Positions 15,739 to 25,181 of a stretch of DNA of 64,000 nt are shown piece by piece. The notes beneath the pieces are model-generated. The model made no database searches. It worked only from the letters and a program-made list of their open reading frames with translations, and was not told the DNA's origin. Position 1 is the stretch's first letter. The number at the start of each line of letters is the position of its first letter. Made by a program: the position numbers and the translations under genes. Source of the stretch: Paenibacillus sp. MMS18-CY102 (GTDB lineage Bacteria > Bacillota > Bacilli > Paenibacillales > Paenibacillaceae); contig NZ_WSTC01000012.1 of the NCBI RefSeq assembly GCF_009789195.1, forward strand, positions 94,170 to 158,169, in the 5' to 3' direction.

Positions 15739-18700
15739 TTAGTTGGTTTGCACTGCGATCTTATCAAGCCTTGCGCTGATCATCTGGTGGAGCTTACGCT
15801 CTTGCTCGGCAATCCGCGCTATTCGGTCCGCCCCAGATTCGAACGTGTCCTGCCGGAAACTATCGCCATACATATACCGAACCATGCCTTTTCGAACATA
15901 TTCCCAGTCCGCCAGTATTTCATCTAACAATGCATGTTCTTCCTCGGCCTCTGGCAGCAGCGCATGCAGCCGATAGATTTCCACACGCTTGGTCAGCGCA
16001 GCTTCATTCAAGAACGCGACCAAATGGCTAACATGCGGCTGCAAGGTGTCCGCTGTCGCAGTAACATTGATGTAGTTGGAACGGATTCGTTCCAACGCCG
16101 CCAAGCTTTCAGCCAATTGGCCCTGCCCATCTTGCCAACAGCGCGCCCACTGTACGGACGGGTCAGCTGACAATTCAGCAGGCGCTGGTGCAGAAGCGAG
16201 CTTATAATGCGTCGCCTCATGAACGCCGGTCTTCACATACTGTTCGACGAACCCTTCGAATGCGCGAGCCATATCCTCGAACGGCAGCGTCCTTCTTCGG
16301 TACGATAGATTTTCCATCCGGTCATGCTCCACAATGTGGAACAATCGCTCCCTTAGGTCGAATCCGAATACGAGAATCGTATGGTCGATATGCCGCTTGC
16401 CATATGCATCCTGGCGGATTGGCAGTTCATAACAGTCGACCCAGACGACTGCCGGTTGGCCGGCGGACAAGCTTTCTAACAGCTCTTGGACAATATTTTC
16501 ACTGCCGTGCTCCGTAACCGCTCGAATGCCGCTTAGGGCGAAGACCTCTTCAATCGTCCTAACCGAAGCATAACCAGCGGTGTTGATGCCATCTGTCTCT
16601 TCATACACGACGAGGTCATTAGCTAAGAACGGCGAAATGCTGCGCCCGAAGCTTCGGACTGCCGGGAAGAGCGAGTTGAAGAAGCAGTTGCGATAAAAAA
16701 TGTCGTTAAACGGCTCGATGCCGGGCAGGACTAGCGTCTCAGCCGACAGCGCCGAGATTGCCGGTTCGAACCGGGCAAGCTTCCTTGGCGTTTCCTGCTG
16801 CTCATGTGCCGCAGGCGATGCCGGGGACTTATCGGAAGCAATCTGAGCCGTCGATTCAGGTTCAATAGGCTTGCCGCCTGCAGCAGTCTCACCACCGCTG
16901 GCACGAATATGGCGGGCGAGCGCAGTAAGCGTGCGGTGTTGGTATAGGTCATCTGCATCGATCTCGATGCCTTCCCGAACCAACTCCCTCTCAAGCTCGA
17001 TCGCAAGCAGCGAGTGGCCGCCCAGTTCGAAGAAGTCGTCGTCAACGCTCATTTCGCTTATGCCTATCAAGTTGCCCCATATCTGTCCCAACTGTACAAG
17101 AAGCGGATCGCCGTTGTCCGGGCTCAATCCCTTCAACGCCACCGTCGCCATTGGGAGGCCTGCCGGTTGGCTTACAGGTGCATGCGTGGCAGCTGCTGCC
17201 GCTTGCGGTTTCGGCTCAGGGCCGAGCCAATGCCGCTTACGCTGGAACGGGTATGTCGGAACGCGGACTTTGCGCGTCTCCTTGCCTTCGTAGAGCTGTT
17301 CCCAGTCGACGTCGGCACCTGACACATACAACTGGGCAAGGCCGCGCCAGCTATCCTCTTCTTCCGAAGCTAAGCGAGATGACAGCCCGTCTAGAAGCTC
17401 TGCTGCCGCAGTACGCAATTTACGATGCGCGGTTACGGTTAGCAAGCTGTCTTCCGTCGCCTCCCGTTCGCCTGTAATGACACGATGGACCCCATGATAG
17501 GCGCCTTCTGGCCATCCGCCATCGTTCTCCGCCGCATAATTAGCGAAACGCTCAAGCCATTCCTGCAGCTCTCTGCGGTTGCGGAAGATCAGGGCAAGCC
17601 GATGGGCATAATGCCCTCTTCCCGTATTTGCTGTGGCGCAAATGTCGTCAAGAGAATATACGCTTGTCCGCATGAACGTGCGGTAACGTTCCACGAGTTC
17701 ACGCAGCGCTTCCTCCGAACGGCCTGATAGCGCGAGCATCCTCCAGCTATCCGGCTCTTCTTCGATCCGGCCCGCCCGCTGGGTTTGGGGAGCTTCCTCC
17801 AGTACGACATGGCAGTTCGTTCCACTGAACCCGAACGAGCTAACGCCGCATCGCCGCGGATCTCCGTCGGTTTCCCAATCTTGTGGGCGGTCAACAACGT
17901 ACACAGGCGAACGCTCGAAGGCAATGTTCCGGTTCGGGCGGTCGAAGTGTAGCGTTGGCGCCAACTGCCCGCGTTGGAGCGAAGCGACGGCTTTGGCAAG
18001 CCCCGCAACCCCGGCTGCGCTGTCCAAATGCCCGATATTCGACTTTACTGAGCCGATCGCACAGAACTGCTTCTTGTCGGTATAACGCTCGAATGCCCGC
18101 TGAATGCCATCAACCTCGATCGGATCGCCGAGCTTCGTCCCCGTACCGTGCGTTTCAATATACGTGACCGTTGCCGGATCAATCGCCGCGTCTTCCCAAG
18201 CTTCTGCAATAACTTTCTCTTGCGCAACTGCATTCGGGGCAGTGATGCCAGCGGAAGCGCCATCCTGGTTAATCGCGGATCCCTTGATGACGGCGTACAC
18301 ACGGTCACCGTCCGCCTGCGCCTGTTCCAGCGGCTTAAGGAGCAGGGCGACTGTGCCCTCACCCCAAACCGTACCGTCCGAGGCGTCGTCGAAGGCACGT
18401 GTTTGCCGATGGGACGATTCGATGCCAATCTCGAACACCCCTTCCACCGGCATAAGGCATGCTTTTACCCCGCCCGCTATCGCCATATCGCACTCGCCGC
18501 TGCGAATCGAACGGCAGGCTAGATGTACAGCGACGAGCGATGAGGAGCAAGCCGTATCCACGAGGAAGGCTGGACCTTGCAGATCGAGCAGATAAGCGAT
18601 CCGGCTCGCAATGAGCGACGGCGTATTGCCGGCACCAGCAGCGTGGATGAGCGACGGGAACTTCTTATTAATGTACTGCCCATAGACCGGCCAATCGGCA

Positions 18701-21700
18701 AAACCGAGGTAGACGCCTGTCTTTGTGCTACGAATTTTCCCACCGCCATATCCGGCGTCTTCGATCGCTTCCCAACATGCTTCCAGGAATAAACGCTGGT
18801 TAGGGTCCATCAGCGATGCTTCCCTCGGCGATATGCCGTAAAACTCAGGGTCAAATTCATCTACGCGATCCAAATAGCCCCCATGGCTAAACCGGACCTC
18901 TTCACTTGGCACATCCGTGTAATAATCGACGAACCGGCACCCATCTTCTTGCCTTGCTTCTGGATATCCACGTATCGATTCCTTGCCGCCAATAAGGTTT
19001 TCCCAGAATGCGTCTATGTCTGGCGCATCCGGCAGCCGCACCGTCATCCCAATGATGGCGATGTCTGTTGCTTCCCCGGCAATGCGAGCCTTCTGACTGC
19101 CCGCTGTGCTGCGTGCTTCGCCACTTGCATCATTCTTCGCCTGCAAGAAAGCCGACAGCTTGGCGATGGTCGGATGGCTGAACAGGTCAGAAATTTTCGT
19201 CTGGCCAGGGAACGAATCTTGCAGCCGCTCATGCAGCCGCGCGATCAAGATCGAGTCGCCGCCCAGCTCGAAGAAATTATCTTCAACGCCAAGCTCATCG
19301 TAGCCGAGCACGGCCATCCAAGCTTGGGCGACCTTTTGTTCCACGTCGGAATAAGAAGCCCCTTCGCTCTTGCCCTTCAGCTTCACTGGCGCAGCGTGGA
19401 CAACTTTGGAAGGCTTTTCCTCCGCTTGCTTCCCGCTCGCAGCCAACGCTTCGCCCATACGGAAAGGAAGCATGTCCCCAAGCTCGAAAAGCACGCTGTC
19501 CCGGTTCCATTCCCCGACCAGTACATGCGCAGCAGGCATGCTGAGCAGTCGCTCGAACGCTTCCATGCCACGATCAGGCTGCAATATCCGCAATAGCTCC
19601 TTGCGTTCATCCGTCTCGGAAGCGGCCGACAAACCCGTTCTCTCCCAGGAAGGCCAAGCAATAGAAAGCACCCGTCCACCTTCGATGCGGCGAGCCGACG
19701 CGTAGGCGTCCTGCCACGCGTTGCCTGCCGCGTAAGGGCCAGAGCCAATGCCGCCTACCAGCGTAATCGCGGAGGAAAACAAGATTAAGAAGTCTGGATC
19801 GTCCGCTCGGGTTAGCTCGTCTAGAAGCTGTGCCCCCCGGACTTTTGCAGCGGTGAACGCTTCAAACTCCAGTTCCGTGAGCTGGGACAGATAATTCCCG
19901 TCTCCACTGCCGGCCGAATGCACGATGCCGTTCACGCGACCGTAACGATGCCGGAGCAGCTCCAGCGCTTCGCGCAGTGAGCGCTCATCAGCAGTGTCGG
20001 CGGCAATCACATCGACTTGCGCCCCTGTCCGTTCGATCGCCTGGATCGCCCGGATCCGGTGCGCATCGCTAGATTGTCCATCGGCCGAGACGATCTGCTC
20101 CCACGCCTCGCGAGGCGGAAATGCCGATCGGTTCAGCAGCGCGATCCGTACGGCACCCTTAGCAGCGATCTGTTCCGCAATGCGAAGGCCGATGCCGCCA
20201 AGCCCGCCTGTGATCAGGTATACGCCATCCGTTCGCCAAGCAATATTCGCTTCGCCATCTGGAAGGTTTTTCAATGTGCTCACTTGCTCGATATACCGCT
20301 TGCCTTCACGCCAAGCTGTCGTATACGGTGCAGCGTCCGCCGATTCGCTCATCAATGCTGCAACCAAGCCGTCGACGTCGTTTGCCGTATAGCCATAATC
20401 GACGCAGCGCGCCCGGATATGCGGCATTTCCCAGTGAATCGCCTTCCCCATTGCGAACAATGCCGCCGCAGCTGGATTCGTGCGCACTTCTTTCCCGTCG
20501 ACACAATAGGCACCGGCTGCCGCCAGAATGAGCTCGACCGGCTGCTTCTGCTCCTCGGACGCAAGAGCCCGCAGCAACCCAAGCAACTGCCATGCTCCTG
20601 CGTACAGGCCTTGCTCGCCGACGGCGTCTCCGCCGACGAGCAGGGCGATCCGCCGCAATCCCCCTGCAGCCGTTGGACGGAGCAGGCGACCGAACTCGGC
20701 GGCGTACCCCTCAATCGCCGGCGAATCATCTGCAGCACTTCCGATTGGCGGCGTGAACAACACCGCCTCCGTTACGCTGTGCCCACCAGCTGCAAGCAAC
20801 TGTGCTGCTGCCTGTGCCACAAGCGCTTGGTTAGCGCCAGCGACAATGGTCGGTGCCGCGCTCGATTGCGCATTTGCCCTATCAGGGAGCGGCTCTTCCC
20901 GCCATTCCAAACGGTGGTACATGTCCGGTTCGGCATCGCGCTTCGCCGCTAAGCTATCATCACCCGGGATATGAATCCAACAGCGCTTCTGTTCGAATGG
21001 CGTCGCGGGGAGATTCAATCTCGCCACTGGCCTTCCTTGGAAGAGCTTCTCCCAATTGACGTCCGCCCCAGCCTCATACAGCCTGCCCAGTTCGCGAACC
21101 ATATCGTGCTCCGCACCCTCATTCCGGCGCCAGCGGTCGATTGCCTCATTTGCTTGCTGATTCGCATCACTAGCTGCGGCGGCTGGCTCACCGATTGCTC
21201 CTTGGCGCAGCCCCCGCAACGCTACTAATATCTCCTCACGCCCAGCCCCGCGGATAGCAATTCGGTATGGATAATGGCCGCGGCCAACAGCAGCGGTATA
21301 GCAAACATCCGCCAAGCGGGCATCAGGATGTGCGTCAAGGTAGTCCGCATACCTGCTCGCTAATTCAAGCAGTGAAGCCTCTGAACGTGCCGAGAACGGC
21401 AACAGATAGGGCCGAACGCTCGGTTCCGAAGACGGGGCTGCCGTTGGTGCGGGCGCTTGCTCCATCACGATATGGCAGTTCGTTCCGCTGATGCCGAAGG
21501 AGCTGACCCCGCAACGCAGCGGTGAATCGCCTGCTTCCCAAGGGGATAGCCGGGTGTTAATGTACGCCGCTGATTCAACCCACGGAATCGCGCGGTTTGG
21601 CCGTTCAACGTGCAGCGTTGGAAACAGCTGCCGATGTTTCAGCGACAGCGCCGCTTTCAACAGGCCGGTGATGCCCGCTGCGTTGTCGAGATGGCCGAAG

Positions 21701-22803
21701 TTGCTTTTGATAGAGCCAACCGCACAGAACATCTTCCGGTTCGTGTGCCGGGCGAACGCGCGGCGAATGCCTTCCAGCTCAATCGGATCGCCAAGCTTCG
21801 TGCCGGTGCCATGCGTCTCGATATACCCCACCGTCTCAGGCGAAATGCCAGCCTTCCGCCACGCTTCAGCGATTACATCCGCCTGTGCGTCTGCGTTCGG
21901 CGCTGTGATGCCCACGGAGCTGCCGTCCTGATTGATCGCGCTCCCCTTGATGACAGCGTAGACCGTATCTCGGTCCTGCAGTGCGCGGGAGAGCGGCTTT
22001 AGCATGATCGCCACCGCGCCTTCCCCCGTGCCAGTGCCATCAGCCGCATCGTCGAACGTCCTCGTTCTGCCTGTAGACGACTCGATGCCTACTTCGAATT
22101 CCCGAACGGGCAGCAGATGCAATTGAATGCCCCCGGCAATCGCCAGATCGCATTCCCCGTTCCGGATAGCCTGGCACGCGAGATGGACCGCCACAAGCGA
22201 CGAAGAACAGGTCGTGTCAACGAGCAGGCTCGGCCCTCTCAGGTCTAGCAAATAAGACAAGCGGCTGGCAATGATCGGCTTTACGTTGCCGGGCAACGCC
22301 ATCGATGAAGCTTCCGGCTCCATCTTATCGATCATCCGTTTGTATTCGGAGTCCGAGCCGTAGCCGACGTAGACGCCAGTCCGGCTGCCCTCTAATCGGC
22401 GGCCGCCCATGCCAGCGTCCTCTATGGCATGCCAAGCAGTTTCTAGAAACAGCCGCTGGTTTGGATCGAGCAGGCTTGCCTCTTTGGGCGACAGCTTAAA
22501 AAACGAATAGTCAAAACGGTCGATCGCCTCGAGATAAGCTGCCTCGCCGTAGGCGAGCTCGGATAAATCTTTCCCCTCAGCGCGGAAGTAACGGTCCGTA
22601 TCGCTGCGGCGCGTTCCGGGCAACGGCCGTATCGCGTCCGTCCCATCCCTAAGGAGCTTCAGCAATTCCGTCTCGGTCTTGGCCATTGGAAGCTGCAGCC
22701 CGATCCCGACGATCGCAATATCCCCCTCGGATGCTGGGCGCTTCACATTCGCAAGCCCTTCTTCCTTTTCCCTTCCTTTTAAGCGAACCGTTCCGAATTC
22801 CAT
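15739..22803 (-). CDS. Trans-AT polyketide synthase, KS-KR-ACP-KS-ACP, with C-terminal BtrH-like domain
   Basis: The 2354 residues contain KS1 (about 28-450; Cys199 in DTTCSSS, His331 in ETHGTGT, His371 in NFGHLD), a docking/linker segment to 620, a ketoreductase region (NADPH site TGGLGGIG at 865, SS and Tyr1024 near YAAGNAW), ACP1 (Ser1184 in GGDS), KS2 (about 1245-1680; Cys1419, His1552, His1592), a second linker, and ACP2 (Ser1931 in GGHS). There is no AT, so malonyl is loaded by the acyltransferase encoded just upstream. Residues about 2010-2354 resemble BtrH: NCFFNS (Cys2040), WVDCYELP, and HIDHTILVFGFD (His2141). BtrH transfers an ACP-bound acyl chain to an amine, so this domain may release the product as an amide. 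There is no thioesterase. The start is four bases past the AT gene. Confidence 0.9.
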   Translation of the reverse strand: MEFGTVRLKGREKEEGLANVKRPASEGDIAIVGIGLQLPMAKTETELLKLLRDGTDAIRPLPGTRRSDTDRYFRAEGKDLSELAYGEAAYLEAIDRFDYSFFKLSPKEASLLDPNQRLFLETAWHAIEDAGMGGRRLEGSRTGVYVGYGSDSEYKRMIDKMEPEASSMALPGNVKPIIASRLSYLLDLRGPSLLVDTTCSSSLVAVHLACQAIRNGECDLAIAGGIQLHLLPVREFEVGIESSTGRTRTFDDAADGTGTGEGAVAIMLKPLSRALQDRDTVYAVIKGSAINQDGSSVGITAPNADAQADVIAEAWRKAGISPETVGYIETHGTGTKLGDPIELEGIRRAFARHTNRKMFCAVGSIKSNFGHLDNAAGITGLLKAALSLKHRQLFPTLHVERPNRAIPWVESAAYINTRLSPWEAGDSPLRCGVSSFGISGTNCHIVMEQAPAPTAAPSSEPSVRPYLLPFSARSEASLLELASRYADYLDAHPDARLADVCYTAAVGRGHYPYRIAIRGAGREEILVALRGLRQGAIGEPAAAASDANQQANEAIDRWRRNEGAEHDMVRELGRLYEAGADVNWEKLFQGRPVARLNLPATPFEQKRCWIHIPGDDSLAAKRDAEPDMYHRLEWREEPLPDRANAQSSAAPTIVAGANQALVAQAAAQLLAAGGHSVTEAVLFTPPIGSAADDSPAIEGYAAEFGRLLRPTAAGGLRRIALLVGGDAVGEQGLYAGAWQLLGLLRALASEEQKQPVELILAAAGAYCVDGKEVRTNPAAAALFAMGKAIHWEMPHIRARCVDYGYTANDVDGLVAALMSESADAAPYTTAWREGKRYIEQVSTLKNLPDGEANIAWRTDGVYLITGGLGGIGLRIAEQIAAKGAVRIALLNRSAFPPREAWEQIVSADGQSSDAHRIRAIQAIERTGAQVDVIAADTADERSLREALELLRHRYGRVNGIVHSAGSGDGNYLSQLTELEFEAFTAAKVRGAQLLDELTRADDPDFLILFSSAITLVGGIGSGPYAAGNAWQDAYASARRIEGGRVLSIAWPSWERTGLSAASETDERKELLRILQPDRGMEAFERLLSMPAAHVLVGEWNRDSVLFELGDMLPFRMGEALAASGKQAEEKPSKVVHAAPVKLKGKSEGASYSDVEQKVAQAWMAVLGYDELGVEDNFFELGGDSILIARLHERLQDSFPGQTKISDLFSHPTIAKLSAFLQAKNDASGEARSTAGSQKARIAGEATDIAIIGMTVRLPDAPDIDAFWENLIGGKESIRGYPEARQEDGCRFVDYYTDVPSEEVRFSHGGYLDRVDEFDPEFYGISPREASLMDPNQRLFLEACWEAIEDAGYGGGKIRSTKTGVYLGFADWPVYGQYINKKFPSLIHAAGAGNTPSLIASRIAYLLDLQGPAFLVDTACSSSLVAVHLACRSIRSGECDMAIAGGVKACLMPVEGVFEIGIESSHRQTRAFDDASDGTVWGEGTVALLLKPLEQAQADGDRVYAVIKGSAINQDGASAGITAPNAVAQEKVIAEAWEDAAIDPATVTYIETHGTGTKLGDPIEVDGIQRAFERYTDKKQFCAIGSVKSNIGHLDSAAGVAGLAKAVASLQRGQLAPTLHFDRPNRNIAFERSPVYVVDRPQDWETDGDPRRCGVSSFGFSGTNCHVVLEEAPQTQRAGRIEEEPDSWRMLALSGRSEEALRELVERYRTFMRTSVYSLDDICATANTGRGHYAHRLALIFRNRRELQEWLERFANYAAENDGGWPEGAYHGVHRVITGEREATEDSLLTVTAHRKLRTAAAELLDGLSSRLASEEEDSWRGLAQLYVSGADVDWEQLYEGKETRKVRVPTYPFQRKRHWLGPEPKPQAAAAATHAPVSQPAGLPMATVALKGLSPDNGDPLLVQLGQIWGNLIGISEMSVDDDFFELGGHSLLAIELERELVREGIEIDADDLYQHRTLTALARHIRASGGETAAGGKPIEPESTAQIASDKSPASPAAHEQQETPRKLARFEPAISALSAETLVLPGIEPFNDIFYRNCFFNSLFPAVRSFGRSISPFLANDLVVYEETDGINTAGYASVRTIEEVFALSGIRAVTEHGSENIVQELLESLSAGQPAVVWVDCYELPIRQDAYGKRHIDHTILVFGFDLRERLFHIVEHDRMENLSYRRRTLPFEDMARAFEGFVEQYVKTGVHEATHYKLASAPAPAELSADPSVQWARCWQDGQGQLAESLAALERIRSNYINVTATADTLQPHVSHLVAFLNEAALTKRVEIYRLHALLPEAEEEHALLDEILADWEYVRKGMVRYMYGDSFRQDTFESGADRIARIAEQERKLHQMISARLDKIAVQTN

Positions 22804-22807
22804 TCAA

Positions 22808-24106
22808 TCACCTTCCTGCCGCTGCCGCGGCGCGTTCCGGATTGTCAGCTGTCTCCACGTACTCGGGGAACAAATCCCCTGTTCTCGTCCGGGAGACGAT
22901 GTCACGCAGCCTTTCCGCTGCTTCTTTACTCGGCACGCCTTTCGTCTGGAAAATCCGTACCAGCATGCGAAGCGCCTCTCGCATCTCATCCGGTTCTGGC
23001 CCGCGCTCTTCCGCGTCCAGCTGTTCTTGAATCGCTTCGATTGCCCGATAAGGCTCGATAACGCCTTCCCGGTATGTCCGCTCATCCCAGTTGCGGTTGC
23101 GCGTAGCGGCTGCGGCGGTTAAACAGCTCGCGGCAAACCCGCGCGCATGCTGCCGTGCCCCCGGCAAAAGCGGCTTGAGCTTCTGTTGGATCTCATCCAA
23201 CTGTGACGGCTTCTCGAACGAAAAAGCTTCCATCCCTGCTGCATTCACTTTGGCCAGCCGCGTTAGCACGGCCTGTGGGCCCAGCTCAATGGCAGCACTC
23301 ACGCCCGCCCCTTCCAAGAAGCGCATCGTCGCATCCCATCGGACAGGCGATACGATCTGTTCGACGAGGCGGCCAGCGATCTCATCAGGCGAAGCGTACG
23401 GCAGCGCCGTCACGTTCGATAGGACCGGCCAGCGGGGGGCGGCAATAGCCGTTTTGCTAATCTCTTCTTCCAGCCGCTCCGCAGCCGAAGCCATCAATGG
23501 GCTATGAAACGCTGCTCCAACGTTCAAATAAACAGCCTTTGCACCAAGTGCCTCTAGTTCGGCAACAGCACTACGGACTGCATCCGCACGGCCGGAAATA
23601 ACCGTCTGCAAAGGAGAGTTAAAATTAGAAATGACCACTTCCGCGCCAGGGGCGCTGAGCTTGATGCACACGGCTTCGACCTTGTGGGCGTCCAAACCGA
23701 TAATGGCGCACATCGCGCCCTCCCCTGCATCTGCAGCTTCTTGCATTAAGCGCCCGCGCATCGCCACTAGCCGAAGCGCATCTGCGAATGTCATCGCTCC
23801 CGCACACGCGAGGGCGGTCCATTCGCCAAGGCTATGGCCCGCAGCGTAATCAGGCGTACCGCCAATCTGATCCTGGAAGACGCGGTAAGCGGCAACGCCG
23901 AGCGTCAACAAAGCCGTCTGGGTATATTCGGTTCGAGTCAGCTGCGCCGTATCCGAACCCATCATGATCCCGCTCAGCTTATAGCCGAGCGTGTCATCCG
24001 CTTCCTCGAATACGCGCCGCGCGATCTCGCTTTCCTCGTGCAGCTCCTTGCCCATTCCCGCGTATTGCGATCCCTGGCCTGGAAAAAGCATCGCCCATTT
24101 ATCCAT
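22808..24106 (-). CDS. Trans-acting malonyl-CoA acyltransferase (FabD-like)
   Basis: This is an ACP S-malonyltransferase acting in trans on the AT-less PKS. The 432 residues show LFPGQGSQ near 8-15, the nucleophile Ser in GHSLGEW (near residue 93), a catalytic His in GAAFHSPLM (near 200) and the usual IELGPQAVL end of the core. Beyond residue 310 is an extension of about 120 residues with TRNRNWDERTYREGVIEPYR, as found on several trans-AT enzymes of PKS clusters rather than on housekeeping FabD. Its start overlaps the monooxygenase gene by eight bases, and the PKS gene begins just after its stop. Confidence 0.93.
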   Translation of the reverse strand: MDKWAMLFPGQGSQYAGMGKELHEESEIARRVFEEADDTLGYKLSGIMMGSDTAQLTRTEYTQTALLTLGVAAYRVFQDQIGGTPDYAAGHSLGEWTALACAGAMTFADALRLVAMRGRLMQEAADAGEGAMCAIIGLDAHKVEAVCIKLSAPGAEVVISNFNSPLQTVISGRADAVRSAVAELEALGAKAVYLNVGAAFHSPLMASAAERLEEEISKTAIAAPRWPVLSNVTALPYASPDEIAGRLVEQIVSPVRWDATMRFLEGAGVSAAIELGPQAVLTRLAKVNAAGMEAFSFEKPSQLDEIQQKLKPLLPGARQHARGFAASCLTAAAATRNRNWDERTYREGVIEPYRAIEAIQEQLDAEERGPEPDEMREALRMLVRIFQTKGVPSKEAAERLRDIVSRTRTGDLFPEYVETADNPERAAAAAGR

Positions 24107-25181
24107 TCGCTCCGCTCCCCTCCATTACAGCTGAACCCGCATACCGCAGCCGAAGCTGGTCGATACGTGCCAAGCTCTCCGCCATATCACGCTCTGGGAC
24201 GCCAAAATCAATCAAGCAAGCTATCTCGTCCACGCCCATTGCCTGAAGCTCATCAACCATAGCCATGCATGTGTCCGGTGTGCCAAATAAGGCGCTATCG
24301 TTCCAGTATCGTTCGAAGCCAGACGAAGCGACCATCCGGCGGTGCCTGTCGGTGATCCGGGACGGATCGATCCGCAGCTCCCGGGCGATCGTAGCATCAT
24401 CAAACAATTCAGTATGGGAAGAAAGATACCGAATCATTGGCTCGCGCACAGTTTCACGCACTTCCTGTGGATCGTCGCCAAGGAATGTATGCAGCATGAC
24501 CGTTACACGCCCATCTGGCGAATGGCCATTCAGCCGGCGCGCCTCACGGTAAACCGCAATGTGTTCCTTGAGTTCAGACTTATCGATCGCGTACAGCGCG
24601 GTTAGCACATTCGCGCCAATCTCGCCCGCTCGCCGCCACGTGTCCCGCGTCCTTGACGTCGTAATCCAAACCGGCAACTCATTCTGCACTGGGGTCGGAT
24701 AAAACCGTTCAATCACCTGCTCGCCTTCATGCGATTGGAAAGTGACCGGTTCACCGCGCCACAGTTGCTGTAGAATCGCCAGCCGTTCAAACATCGCTTC
24801 CCTGCGAATCGTGAACAACTCTGGCGCGAAAACATATTCCTTCGGATGCCAGCCGTACGTCACGGACAGGCCCGCACGGCCATTTGACAAGTTGTCAACA
24901 ATCGACCAATCCTCCACTACACGGACCGGGTGGTGAAACGGAAGCGAGATGCTGCCAGCACGAATGCCGATGCGCTTGGTTCGCGCTGCTATGGCTGCGC
25001 CTAAAACCGACGGGTTCGGAAACAGACCGCCGAAGCGGTGAAAATGCCGCTCTGGCGTCCATACAGCTTCGAATCCGCGCTCATCTGCCTCTGCAGCGAG
25101 ATCTAGCAGCGCAGCATATTTGCCATGGTCCTTCCCTTCGCCGTCGGAAGAGAAGAAAAACAAACTGAATGCTAGGCTCAC
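24099..25181 (-). CDS. Luciferase-like FMN-dependent monooxygenase of secondary metabolism
   Basis: This is a flavin-dependent monooxygenase of the luciferase-like superfamily, of the group found inside or beside NRPS/PKS modules. The 360 residues begin LAFSLFFFSSDGEGKDHGKYA and carry VWTPERHFHRFGGLFPNPS, RAGSISLPFHHPVRVVEDW and GRAGLSVTYGWHP. Members hydroxylate or otherwise oxidise carrier-bound substrates; BtrO in butirosin hydroxylates an ACP-bound chain. Here it lies between NRPS and AT genes, overlapping the NRPS stop by four bases, so it probably oxidises a carrier-bound intermediate. The exact site cannot be told. Confidence 0.88.
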   Translation of the reverse strand: MSLAFSLFFFSSDGEGKDHGKYAALLDLAAEADERGFEAVWTPERHFHRFGGLFPNPSVLGAAIAARTKRIGIRAGSISLPFHHPVRVVEDWSIVDNLSNGRAGLSVTYGWHPKEYVFAPELFTIRREAMFERLAILQQLWRGEPVTFQSHEGEQVIERFYPTPVQNELPVWITTSRTRDTWRRAGEIGANVLTALYAIDKSELKEHIAVYREARRLNGHSPDGRVTVMLHTFLGDDPQEVRETVREPMIRYLSSHTELFDDATIARELRIDPSRITDRHRRMVASSGFERYWNDSALFGTPDTCMAMVDELQAMGVDEIACLIDFGVPERDMAESLARIDQLRLRYAGSAVMEGSGANG

